NCBI GenBank assembly: GCA_023375675.1
Contig: JALQBC010000002.1
Span: 930,001-994,000, forward strand
DNA: 64,000 bases
DNA from: Cytospora piceicola
Taxonomy: Eukaryota > Ascomycota > Sordariomycetes > Diaporthales > Cytosporaceae
Reading direction: 5' to 3'
Shown here: positions 21,676-33,549 of the stretch, in pieces
How positions within the stretch are numbered: position 1 is the stretch's first letter
Layout: each line of letters opens with the position of its first letter
Made by a program: the position numbers and the translations under genes
Notes under the pieces: model-generated
What the model was told of the DNA's origin: nothing
The model's database searches: none
The model's input: only the letters and a program-made list of their open reading frames with translations

Positions 21676-23799
21676 ATGTTTTCTTCCTCAGGTAGTTCCA
21701 AAAAGCCGCCTCCGCAGGTAAGAGCTCCCGAAGTGCCACCATGTCTTGTCGCAACCTGGGCTGACGTTGCGAGGTAGCAGGAGATGGTCCAAGTTGGTAA
21801 GTCTGTCTTCACAGGTGATTCCAGCTTGGGAAGGGGTCGCCTGACGGCTCGGCCTCCTCCTGCTGTCACAGACCGATCGCCGTAAGCATCAACTCTGGGC
21901 TCCTCTGCCATAGGCCCTCACTGACCCGGGAAACAGGTCTGGCTCGCCGTTCTGGCGCAATCAAACCCCGTCGAACGGTCCCAAGAGGACGACTCGCGAA
22001 TCCAGCCTTGTCGTTGGCGCAGCCTACTCGCACGCTGACATGCTTACAATCGATTCCTTGTGAGCCTTCCTTCACAACTCTTACAAACGAAATAGAGTGC
22101 TGACTTGACCCAAAGAAACATATCCGGAAACTCTAGGCCCACCTCATCGGCATCTCGACCTCGAACTCCCCCTCCCGCACCCTCGCACTCCACCAAAGCT
22201 CCCTCTCCCTCACAAAGAAACGCCCCAGGGCCAACGTCGCCACCATTCAAGACCTACATGAACTTCCTCTCCACCACCAACGAGGACTGGAATGCGGACG
22301 ATGCAGATGACATATACGACTACGAAGATGACGACGGGGACGACTTCGGCCTGCCTAGTCTTTCAAACATGAAGAGGAGGACAAAGCGGATACAAGACGC
22401 CCAGACGAGAGCAAATTCAAACAATACAGACACCTACAGCACCGGGGGGTTCCGGTCGAGACGATACTCTGACAGCGCCGACATCGCGATCGAGAGGCCA
22501 ACCCCATCATACCCCGTACCCAAGAAGAGCGAGGGCAAGATCCTGAGGCCTCAGTATAAAGATATACTCAAAGACCCGGCCAATGCGCTGCACCTCATAA
22601 ACCACCCATCAATACCACCGAACGCTCCTCCAAAAGAAGTCGACGCCATCAACTCCAGGATAACCAGGATAAACAAGTTCAAAAAGATCCTCCAGGCCTC
22701 CAGCGTGCCCCTGCCAGATCTAAGGTCGGCAGCATGGTCAGGCGTGCCGGAGGAAGTAAGGGCCATGACATGGCAGCTTCTCCTGTCGTATTTGCCTACA
22801 AGCAGTGAGCGGCGGGTGGCTACCCTGGAGCGAAAACGGAAGGAGTATCTGGATGGTGTGAAGCAGGCATTCGACAAGGGCGCGGGCAGCACCGTCGCGA
22901 CAGCAGGCAAGGGCAAGGGCAACAGCAACAGCGGCGGGCGGGGCCTGGACGAGGCCGTGTGGCACCAGATCAGCATCGACGTGCCCCGGACGAACCCCCA
23001 CATCGAGCTCTACGGCTACGAGGCGACCCAGCGCTCCCTCGAGCGCATCCTGTACGTCTGGGCGGTGCGCCACCCGGCCAGCGGCTACGTCCAGGGCATC
23101 AACGACCTGGTCACGCCCTTCTGGCAGACGTTCCTGGGGGTCTACATCACGGACCCGGACATAGAGAGGGGCATGGACCCCGGGCAGCTGCCCAAGGCCG
23201 TGCTGGACGCCGTCGAGGCGGACACGTTCTGGTGCCTGACGAAGCTGCTCGACGGCATACAGGACCACTACATCGTCGCGCAGCCGGGGATCCAGCGGCA
23301 GGTGCGCGCCCTGCAGGACCTCACCGCGCGCATCGACGCGGGCCTGGCGAGGCACTTCGAGCACGAGCACGTGGAGTTTATACAGTTCAGCTTCAGGTGG
23401 ATGAACTGCCTCCTGATGAGGGAGGTCAGTGTCAAAAACACTATCAGGATGTGGGATACGTATATGGTAAGCCTGGCTCCTCACTCCCTCCTTTGCCAAG
23501 TTCACTCGCTAACCTAAGCTTTTGTTGTAATACAGGCCGAGGAAAACGGCTTCTCCGAGTTCCACCTCTACGTGTGCGCCGCGTTCCTGGTCAAGTGGTC
23601 CGACAAGCTCGTCAAGATGGACTTCCAGGAGATCATGATGTTCCTGCAGTCCCTCCCGACGCGCGACTGGACGGAGAAGGACATTGAGCTGTTGCTCAGC
23701 GAGGCGTATATCTGGCAGAGCCTGTTCAAGGGCTCGGCGGCGCACCTGAGGGGAGGGCCGTCGAGTAGTAGGAATCCAGGCCAGAGCCTGCAGTTGTAG
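21676..23799 (+). CDS. gyp1: Gyp1-type TBC-domain Rab GTPase-activating protein
   Basis: Five exons: 21676-21717, 21781-21881, 21937-22059, 22137-23466 and 23536-23799. The total is 1860 nt, or 619 residues, with all phases consistent. The true start is far upstream of the large exon and reads MFSSSGSSKK. Exon 3 gives SGSPFWRNQTPSN and SHADMLTIDSL, sensible low-complexity lead-in sequence. The TBC domain runs from about residue 290 to 600. The dual-finger residues are R373 in IDVPRTNP and Q408 in YVQGIND. The family accelerates GTP hydrolysis on Rab GTPases; yeast Gyp1 acts on Ypt1 at the Golgi. Exon 2 contains an 18-base GTAAGT...CAG string that looks like a minute intron but is in frame and too short to splice normally. 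The gene is divergent from the hrp1-like gene. Confidence 0.9.
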
Positions 23800-24330
23800 A
23801 ACGGAAAAGGGCGGTGGTGGGCCGGATCTAGGTTGGGCGGCGAGTGATATCTATCAGGAAGGGAAAACAATCAAATCAGTGGCCAGTGTACGTCACGGAA
23901 CAACAAAAAGTACCAAATTAATTAAGCTGGCCTGGCCTAGTACCCAGAATTTTGAATGTTCGCGTCGTTCATCATACCGTTCAATGTGCATTGCCTCATA
24001 TGGTGACTTTGATACGTAAAATTCGTTCATGATGTTGAGCAGGTAGTAGACCAAGTTGCTGCAAGTCGTGCGATCTGCTACACTACATTTGGGCTGCTCA
24101 AACACATACCGGTCCCACTTCGATAAGCTCTTACAAGGAGCCCATCCGATCAACCAAACCAAGCCATTTCCCCCTTCGCCATCCCGAAGTGTGCTATATT
24201 ACAAGGATATCAAAACAATGGGGACACCCGTCCCAGGAAGACTGGGTCTTCCTCCCGCCTCCCGTTCTTCTTCTTCTCCAGGGCGACTTCGACAACCACC
24301 GCGAGCCATCGCCAACAGCCGACCGCCGCC
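23800..24330. other. Convergent 3' flank between gyp1 and the NASP-like gene
   Basis: 531 bases between two convergent stop codons. It holds both 3' untranslated regions and is AT-richer than the flanking exons. No gene seen. Confidence 0.65.
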
Positions 24331-26092
24331 TCATGCGGCGCTCTCGTCCTCCGTGCGGGCCTTCTTGTTGCCCTCCGCCTCTGCGCCCTCCTCCGCCTTC
24401 CGCTTCCCGTCCGGCGCGGAGGACGAGCCGGCGGCGGCGGCGGCGGCGGGCTTCTTCTCCTTCTTGCGCACCAGGCCAGACAGGTCCGTGGCCGTCTTCT
24501 TGGCCTCCTTGATCCTGGCTTCGGCCTCGGCGTTGGACTCGCCCAGCGCGGCGCCGAGGATGCCGCCCATGGGGTCGACGCCGAGTGCGGCTTTCATGTC
24601 GATGGGCGGGCCGCGGAGGTCGACCAGCTGGTTAGTCACACGGAGACGTCAGCACTCTTGAAACATCAGTCGTAGACGGTTGGGAGGAAACTCACCCTCT
24701 GCTCCATATCGGCAATGATCTCCTTGGTCTCGGTGATCTGCCTGCGCGTGATCTCGTTGTCCTCGGGGCTGTGCAGCGTCGCGAGCTCGACCTCCTTGTT
24801 CTGCAGCTTGAGCTTGGTGCTGTTGATGGCGGCCTCGAGCTCCCCGGCGGCCTCGTCGCGCAGCTCCTGGTTGACCTCCTTCGGCCCCTCGGCGGGGCCC
24901 TCCTCGTCCTGCTGCGCCGTGACGGACGCGAACTCGAGCGCGAGGGACAGCTTGAAGTGCGCCTCGGCGATGATCTCCGAGTCCTCGCCGCACAGCTGCT
25001 GCTTGTAGACGAGCGACTCCCGCGCGTCGGCGATCGCGTTAGGGTACCTGTTGCGCATCACGTATCTGTCAGTCACGCTTGGTTATGCGGTAGTTGTCGG
25101 TGTGGAGGACATACCGCTCGTTCTCGAGGGAGATCTCGGCTAGGATATCGTGTGTGTCGGCGAGGCGCTCCTTGATGTGTCTGAGACCAGCGCCGCTGGG
25201 AGAATCGTCGTCGCCGTTCTCGGCCTTCTCCTTGCCCTTGCCCTCTGTCGTGTCCGAGGCGAGTTTCTCGTCCAGCTGCTTCTTCAGCAACACGCGCGAC
25301 AGGTCGAGGATCTCGAAGGCTGTGGCGAGGTCGTCGTCTTCCTCCTCGTCTTCGTCGCCCTCTGCTGCCTCGCCGGTCTGTGGATAAACAACTGTTAGCA
25401 CGCACGCGCGTAGAAGGGGAAAAACACGACCGCATGATGGGCGCAATATATTGCCAACTGACCTCCTCCTCCCCCTCCTCTTCCTCATCGGACTCATCCC
25501 AGTTCTCGTCGCCCGTGAACTGGAAAAGCGACTTCTTAGTCTCCACCTCCTCCTTCTCCGCCTTCCCGCCACTCGTCTCGTCAGCAATGATCTTGACCGC
25601 CTCCTGCGCGACCCGGTCCGCCTCAGGCGTGTCCCCGGCCCTCCCCTCCTTCTCCCCCGCGCCCCCGCCGGCCGCCTTCTTCCCCTTCTTGCCGCCACCG
25701 CCCCTCGCCTTCCTCCCCTCGGCCGGCGCCCTCCCGCCCAGGACGTCGCTCTTGCCCTGCCCGACCTTGAACAGGCTGCGCCCGTACAGGAACAGGATCT
25801 CGGCGTTGTCGGGCGACATCTCGCCGTTCATCTCGGCCTGCATCTCGGCCGCCTGCGCGTACACCTCGGCCGCCTCGTCGTACTTCTTCCTCGTGTACAG
25901 GGCGCTCGCCCGCGCCGTCAGGTCCGCGAGCGACACCTTGAGCGAGAGCGACTGCTGCTCCGCGTTGAGGGGGGGCAGCGACGCGGCGGACCGCGGCGTG
26001 GCCGTGCCCGTGGCCGTGCCGGGCGCGAGGGTCGGGGTCGCGGTGCCCGTGTCGGCGCCGCTGGTGGGCTGTGGGGTTGATTCGTCGGCCAT
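24331..26092 (-). CDS. NASP/Sim3/Hif1-family histone chaperone
   Basis: Four exons: 26092-25463, 25377-25115, 25047-24696 and 24627-24331. The total is 1542 nt, or 513 residues, in frame. The first TPR-like pair is at about residues 57-108 (ASALYTRKKYDEAAEVYAQA). It is followed by a Gly/Lys-rich loop and a very acidic stretch at about 195-225 that interrupts the repeats, the hallmark of SHNi-TPR proteins. Further TPR helices follow (YPNAIADARESLVYKQQ, EAHFKLSLALEFA). The C terminus has the conserved VDLRGPPIDMKAALG motif, then an Ala-rich and basic tail with GKRKAEE and NKKART as likely nuclear signals. Members bind histone H3-H4 (and H1), supplying histones to chromatin and, in fission yeast, CENP-A. 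Confidence 0.9.
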
Positions 26093-27398
26093 GGCTGGTT
26101 AGGTTTGGTTGGTTGTTTGGGATGGTAGGCTTTTTTTTGTTTGTGTGATGGGTGGATGAGGTGGTGAGGTGTGGAGATTATGCGCTTGTGATGTCAGTGG
26201 CTAGGAAGAGCTTCACGAAGTCGTCGCGCTATGTATTGTAGTATTGTAGGCGGTTGAGTGGTTGCAGGAGTTAGCTGCGGTTAGTCAATTGGTAATGGAA
26301 AGGTGACGACAATGAGTTTTGGTTGGATGGTTTGGGAGAAACAGAAAAAAGGGTTCTGGAGTCACAAGAAATGGAGGAAGTCTTGGTGGTTGGTGGTGCC
26401 GTTCTATTCGATCGGGACCCTGAACTTTGGACTTTGAAAAGCTTATGACGCGACTCGCAGCTCTCATAACTACTTCGGTAAGTACCTAGGTAAGTAATCA
26501 GGCCTGTCGAACGCGTCTAATTGGTAGGTGGAGCCGTGAGATCAGCTGCAGCTTGCTGAAGCTCGTGCTGGATCCGGAGCTCAAGTGGATCCGGAGCATC
26601 AATCAATCAAGTAGTAAATCAGTAATTCAATAAATAATCTTCCAACAACCTTGGAAGTCTTTTGAGATCACGAATAGAGGGGGCTGCTAATAGGCACGGT
26701 ATCGCTTTCATAATCCGTTTTATAGATATCAATATACGCCCCGGGAGCTTTCCTCCCTACCTAAGTACCTAAGTACCTGACTAAGTACCTTGTCCTACGG
26801 TATCACACGCTGCCCTAAACCGTCTTGTCCTGTCCTATCATATCATATAACACCCCCTATCCAACCCTAAGCGAATGCAAGCCCAAACTTGACTCTCATG
26901 TATCCCATCCAAGGAGATAGAGAGAGAGAGAGACTATATCCTGCTAAACCCAATCAAGTCGAACACACTTATACACTGGGGTAAAACTCCTTCTCTTCAT
27001 GTGATGATGCAAGTAAATGATGCGAAGAAGAGACAAAACACCGATTCAGAGATAAAGAATGTCAACAGCCCTGTTCGTTCATTGGCATTCGCGTACTGTA
27101 GTCCTTTGCCCCCCTAAAAGAATAAAACGCCCCTCGTGCCTTGTGTGTGTCATCCATGCCGATGTGGTATAAAAAAAAAAAAAAGGTGATGGCAGGTGGC
27201 TTTTATCTTTCCAAATTCAATAAAAGTCTTCAAATTCAAGGCTGGCTTGCGATGCTCGTTCAAAAGGGAAAGAGAAAGAAGAAGAAGAGGGAAAACGAGA
27301 GGAATGAAAAGGCACGAGATGATTCAACAGAAACACAAACATAGCTTCCGCCACGGCCTCAATCGCAACGGCACGTACCGCCACTCATCCACGTTCCC
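26093..27398. other. Intergenic region, NASP-like promoter
   Basis: Contains a CCTAGG-centred element at about 26480-26495 and three CTAAGTAC repeats at about 26757-26795, plus a short GA repeat near 26920. AT-rich 26580-27200. Frames near 27141-27402 are Lys/Arg-rich noise. No gene seen. Confidence 0.6.
26757..26795. repeat. CTAAGTAC direct repeats
   Basis: Three CTAAGTAC units flanked by CCTACC and GTACCTTG. A variant of the TACC/GGTA family found elsewhere in the window. Confidence 0.7.
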
Positions 27399-30300
27399 CT
27401 AGTTCGTGACGGCACCGTCTTGCTCTTCAACAACAACAACATCACCACCGCCGCCGCCGCCGCCGCCACCAGCCACCTGGGTGCCATCGCCGCTGCTGCC
27501 ATCGTCGCTGCAGCACTTGGGCTGCATGACCTTCACGTTCGCCTTGGCCTTCTCCTGGCTCTCCACGAACTTGACCCAGTACTCGGGGTCCATGGCCTGG
27601 CACGCCTCCACGATTATCTGCCTGTCCTCCTGGAACACCCTCACCGGGCCCTTCTCCTCCCGCAGCCGGTTGATATCCTCGTCGTCGAGCTCGTCGATCA
27701 GCTCGTTGAAGATGCGCACCTGGTGCGTGTCCTTCTCCAGCTCCTCGATGCCCGCAGACGACAGGAGCTGGTACTGCTCAGACGTCATCCAGTTCGACCG
27801 GAACTTGTGGCCCGTGCGGAGCGCCCGCCCTTCCTCGCGGTTGAGGGCCTGCGAAGACAGGGAGATGTTGGAGTTGGTGCGGAACAGGCCGGGGCGGTGC
27901 ATATCCAGATCCAGATCGTGGTCGTCATCGGATCCCCCGGCGGCATGTTCAGGGTCAATCTCGGCAGACGATATCGAGTTGCGCGTGGTGGTCCTCGCGA
28001 GCTGGCTGTCCGGGGGAGATACTGATACCGCGCTATCAGACTCTTCCTTCGTTTCCGGGAACTCGTCCTCGAAGCGCCTGATGATATTATCGAGTGTCTT
28101 TTGCAAGAACATGAGGCGGTAGTAAGTTGGACGGTCCGCGGACGACTTGTCGGCCATGATCTTCGCCTTGGCAAGACCGGGCTCCAGGCGATGTCGGATC
28201 TTTCTGGCGCTCAGCAGCAGGTGCTTCGACACGTCCTTCGCCTTACCAGCAGGCAGGTTGGACATCTTTGGCAATGGGACCCCGGACTCCAACTCCCGGA
28301 CGAACTCGCCAGAGTTTCTCCGTGAAGCGACTCCGCGGTTGTTCAAGCAGCAAGCCAAAGCCTTCGCAACACCGGTACCGCCAACAATATAATCGGCATC
28401 GGGATCAAGCTCCTCGTCCGAGTCATCGAACTGCGTGACATCGTGCCCAACAAGGTGCTGAAGCACGTCTGGATACTCCAGATCTTTGACGCCGTTCGCC
28501 AATGCGTCGTTGAGCGCTTCTCCCCCGGCCCTGAGTGGCAATTTTTCCAGATTCCTTAGGCAGTAGGCAACAATCTGCTTGGCCAGGGCCTTGACGATTT
28601 CGCCCGTGCCATCGGTAGGCACATCGATATCGACACAGACAAGGCTAGGCGAAATTCTAGTAGCAGCCAGTAATGAGGCGTACAACGCTGACGCCTCTTC
28701 CTGTGCCTCTTCTGTGTTCGCGCCCGCCAATTTGGTGAGCTCCGGGTTTTGGAGGAAGCTGATATGAGCAATCGACTTCATCTCGGGGATGACCTCAGCC
28801 AAAGCAATCAGCTGTTCTGCCTTCAGTGCACAATCGGTCAGATGTAACCGCTTGACACTTTCCATCTTTGGTAGATATCTAGAAATCCAGATTAGTATCG
28901 TTGTCTCGTGTATCAGTAGAATCAACAAGACGTACCTCCTCAAAACCCCTACTGCGCTGGGGTCAGAGGTGAAGAGATCGTGGTTGTGCGAGAGGTCGAG
29001 GAACCGGAAGTTTGGCAATTTCGATAGCTGTGGGAGCAAGTGGCAGAGCGAGGCTGGTTTCAGGTTGCACTCAGCCAAGCTCAGAGCCCATAGCGCGTTG
29101 TTCTCGTCGATCGCGTTGCTGAACTTCTCGCACTGGTCGCGCAAGTCGTTACCGCCCAGGTCGAGACCCTCACATTTCCCGCTGGTGACATATCTCTTGA
29201 TGTGCTCCAGGCCATCGGTATCGAGGTTCAGATGCGCCAGCCCGAGTCTGCGGACTCCACAATGCATGATGCCATCGAGAAGCTGTCCAAGCTGGGCATG
29301 GTTGAGACCGGTGTTGCTCAGGTTGATAAGCTCGAGGGTTGACCCGCCCAGCCTGTCCCCGATGGATTTCGCCAGAAGTGTGCATATGTCCACGGGCGGC
29401 TTCTCCTCTTGGTGGTGGAAGTGGAAGCCATGGTTGTTCGTTACTGCGGGCTGCGGCGTTTTTGGAAACGGGATGTCGGCCAAGTCGATGCTGGAGATTG
29501 TCCTGCACATGTAAAGGAACAGGCAGAGATGCTTCCAGCCTTCGGGTCCAATCTTGTTGTTCTTGAGCACAAGACGCTCGACCATGCCGCCCTGCGCAAC
29601 TAGGCCATCTGGTATCGTGATTGGTCGTCTTTTTGGGACCCTGTCGGTCTTTTTAGTCGCAAGCAGACCAGCCAAAACAACCCTGAGGCCCTCATCCGTC
29701 AGGCCGCAGTTTTCTAGTACTACCTCCTTCACAGGTACGACAGCGAGGTAGTCTCCCAAGGTGACGAGGTCTGCCAGCTGCATCCAGTAGTCACTGAGGT
29801 CTAGCTTCTCAACGATTCCGGTGGATGTGGCGTTGGTGGGATCCATGAGCTGCTCCGTAATCTTCTTCAAGATGGGGGTTTCCCGAAGCTGACAGCACCT
29901 CCTATAAACTCGAACGGGGTTCGTAGTGGGTACTGCCTGGGGCTTTGGAGTCGTCGGTTCCGAGAGCTCGGTATCGCTATCCCGATGGATCTCCAGAGGT
30001 ACTTGGCCATTAGCCTCCGCCAGCTTGCGCTTCTTCTCTTTCCTGGCCTTCCTCTCCTCCTCACTCTTCTTCTTCTTCTCCTTCTTTTTCGTGCCTCCAG
30101 CATTATCAGCAAGCGCATCTGCGTCGTTGGGTGCCGAAGTGTCTTTGATTTGCTCCCCCTCCTTTTCAGGTTCTTTTGGCAGATGCTCCCCTGAAACCTT
30201 CACAAGCCCATCATGTTCCTTCTGGTCAACGACGGTCTTGGGGTTCTTCAGCGCCTCGCCTTCGCCCTTCTCGGCCAGCTTTCGCTTGTCGTTCCTGTTT

Positions 30301-31164
30301 CCTCCCGTAGAGATCTTGGCCGAGACCCCTTCGTCCCCGACATACCTGGGGGCGGGCGCGATCTCGACATCCACGCAGAATGCCACCCTGCGCAGCTTGG
30401 CCTGGTGCAACTCCTCCAGGGGGCACCGTTCGCGGTTCTGGTCGACGTTCAGGATCCTCCTCTCGACAAGCCCGTGGCTGTTAGACCCCTTCATAGCGGG
30501 ACGGAGCTGCCCGGGGGCGGAAGATGACAGCCTTCGGAAGACTTGTAATATGCTGCCCGACTGTCCGGATCTTGGCGGCGCGGGAGTATATGGCCCTTCC
30601 CCCTGGTGCTTCGCCGCGTGTTGGAGGACGGCATTCTTGGCGGGTGTGATCTTGGGAACGGAGATCTCGGCTTCCTTGGTCTGGGGGTTGGTTGCCTGTA
30701 CGGGCGGGCTCTGGCCTCCGTTGCCGGAGAACTTCTGCGAGATGTTTGAGAACCACGATGGCCTTCTCGTCGGGGATGCGCTGTTCGCCATGCTGTTCTT
30801 GTCGCCGCTCGCGGCCCCCCTTGCGAAGCCTGGGCGCGACGGGATAGCCTTTGGCTGGGTCCCATTTGCTTTCGAGGCCGGATCTACGTGGTCGTTCGCA
30901 TCTTGGGCGTCTAACATCGGACTTGGGGCGGCCGAACCCGGTGGACTAGGTCCTGTTGGAGGAGGAAGGGATGGCCGACGGACACCCGTGGTTCGATCTA
31001 TCGGTGCGATAATCTGTCAGCTCCATCACCCCAGATCAAAGGAATCCTTTGATGGGACGAGGCACTTGTCGCTCTCGTAGACTGGTATCGAGCGCACGAG
31101 ACACACCTTTCGGACCACCGTGGTGGGTCATCCAGCTGACGTCGATGCCGTGTACTTGCTCCAT
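27399..31164 (-). CDS. Mhp1-like LRR (RNI-like) protein
   Basis: Three exons: 31164-31107, 30997-28936 and 28878-27399. The total is 3600 nt, or 1199 residues, in frame. The first exon (MEQVHGIDVSW) is only 58 nt. The 57-nt last intron is a multiple of three and stop-free, so a naive frame reads through it. The N-terminal third is disordered, with SWFSNISQKFSG near the start and CPLEELHQAKLRRVAF before a Lys/Glu-rich segment. The centre is a set of leucine-rich, ribonuclease-inhibitor-like repeats (LVLKNNKIGPEGWKH, FRFLDLSHNHD). The C terminus is acidic and ends in a run of nine Gly followed by DVVVVEEQDG. Related Eurotiomycete proteins are labelled cell-wall biogenesis or microtubule-associated protein Mhp1; I transfer the name only as a family label. 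It is probably a cytoplasmic scaffold. Confidence 0.82.
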
Positions 31165-33549
31165 TATGAGTGCGGAATGTAGCAACCACCGAGACACCGA
31201 TGAATTAAAGGATTATGAGGGTGAGATCAGAGCGACTGGATGTCTCTTGAAGATAGCCAGGAGATTCTAGAACAAGACCGTCGCACAGTTGCGCAACCTG
31301 CGTAATGGATATACACTGGTCGCGAAACTAGAGTAGGTAGCTTTGCCAGATTCAAGCCACGGCGGTAGTTGATCACAGGCCGGGTTTTCCAGCCATGGTT
31401 GATATAGTGAATAGGGGTTGGTCTGGATCGTTCGAAGAGAGCCCTGAGCTCGTAAGAGGAAATACGGACGGGCGTCTAGAGGATGATTGAGCGCGATTTT
31501 AATCAAGCGAAACAGATGTATTTTGGTTTGTCCGCTGGGCGAAGTACCGATTGCGGCTTTAGAGGAGCAGAGTCGTCGGCCTCGCGGGACGGGGCCGAAA
31601 AAAAGGTGGAAAGGGGTCGGAGGGGATTGGCAATGCTCAATGTCGATACAGAAAAAGAATCATAGTCCACCTTGTTGGCATGAAGTCGAACCAGAATGAC
31701 AGACAATATGATGAGTATCTACCCAGGTAGATATTCAGTGCTTCAAAGAATACAGGGTCGGTCACCTCATCAGGTCTATCATGCAAACAGGCATTCCTCT
31801 TTTGCTGACTTGAAACATCATCACCATCACACCTGCGCTTAATTCTAGTCCATGTACGAAGTACCGAAGGCGATGTATAGGGCCAGCCTGCCAGTTTGCC
31901 AGGCAAGTTCCGCCAGGGGTAGTCTATAATACGCCATTAATCCATACTGATGTCACACACACTGCTTTAAGGGACCAGGCCCCGATCCTCAGTTCGTCAT
32001 TGTGGCCAACCAAGGATCCTCATTGCGCCTTGATTTGTGGAGAGGGCCCTGCTGCCAACCACGCTTCAGCTTGAATAGGAACCACTATTCATTCCATATG
32101 CGAAGACCCCGGGGCCCTCTCACGCCACTCTCGTGGCCCTCCTCCTTCTTCCTGCCCGTGCGCATTGCATTGTGGTTCCCATCTCCGGCCAGCCGGCCAA
32201 GCAGCATGGCGAAACATCGGCAAGCAGAGATGCGAGATACTACCTAATCGAGATTTACACTGCGTCCCTCCTGTCTGAGATCCTGGCTGCCTCGTACGAC
32301 CTGTATCTCGCCAGGTTCGCAGGTTCGCATGATGAGCAGTGCAGGAACCTGGAAGCACAACATTCACCCATCCACCACTATCACTACTACCACCACCACC
32401 AGTACGCTCCGCCGACCCCCTCCATTAATTGACGATGCAGCCGAGGTGGGATATTGCTAAAAACCGGGCAGCAGAAGACAGACGCCACGCGGTCAGGTCA
32501 TTCCTGGAAATGTTGGCCTATCATCTCAAGGGTACTCCAAGAAACTCTATTTCTGCCCCCTCCTAATACTACGTACCTAAGGTAGTGACAACTCAATGTG
32601 TTCAATATGGCCTTGGAATGAAACGTTGCCGAGACAGAACATCCCGCCCATGAATGAATAACGGCTTAGAAATCCAGGGCTAGGCAAATCCGAACAAACA
32701 TCCAGCTACGGCGTCACGAGCATCTGTCTACTGTGTACTAGCCGCGTAGGCCGAGCCCAAGTATGTATAAACTTCCTCCAGATCCTGGTGTTTTGCCTCT
32801 AGAACCTATCGGAGCGTCCATGGTTGTCTTTGCCGGAGCAGCAATAGGCCCAAATTCAATAATTGAGGGTCCCAGGCTAGGCCCAGGCTATAATAGGAGG
32901 CTGTTGAGTACAAAAGTAGAGTGCCGATACCCTCGGTAGTGCGGGAAATTAAACAGACCGTCCTGGCCACCCAGCTTCTCCGCTGTTCCTCAAATGTCGC
33001 TGCTCATGCAGCCTGCCACCGAGATGTACTAGCCATGTATTTCCGCGGTGCGGGCACGGACGACCTGGCTTCATTTGGCAACGGCTTCGTGCGTGTATGC
33101 GTATGTCATGCTATGGCTGCAGAACACTACACCAACACCGGATACTGTAGCTTAACGCGCCATACCACATCAAGCCCAATCCTTCCCTGTGGCTTTCTCT
33201 TGCTTTGACATGTCCACTCGACCATCCAACCTCCTGTCACATGGGAGAGAAAACCTACATAACGCTACGCGTGCGGTGTGCGGAAACCGACCATATCGAA
33301 TTGGTTTTGGGACACATTTGACACAATTCACTTCAATTGCTACTGGTAAATCATGGCAAAGTGATCGTCATCCGGACGAGACCCGAAAGGGTGGCTAGAA
33401 ATTTCCATTGATTTCCCCTAGACCCTGAACGCAATCCCCTCCGTAGAGCAACGCCGGTTCCCATCCAGACCATTCAAGGTCGAATACGCATCAGAAAACG
33501 GACATGCAAGTGTGTATCTTTTTTATTAACCAGTCGAGCTTTGTAGAAT
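31165..33549. other. Intergenic region, no gene seen
   Basis: About 2.4 kb. The left part is the Mhp1-like promoter. The frame at 32133-32432 starts at a GTG and ends in a His/Tyr codon repeat from a CACCAC/TATCAC tract. Nothing else resembles a gene. The last 50-100 bases form the L5 3' untranslated region. Confidence 0.55.

Noticed and set aside
22105..23517. gyp1 start at the beginning of the large frame
   Set aside because: That codon is TTG; three upstream exons join in phase and give a better N terminus, and the frame end at 23517 is an unspliced intron.
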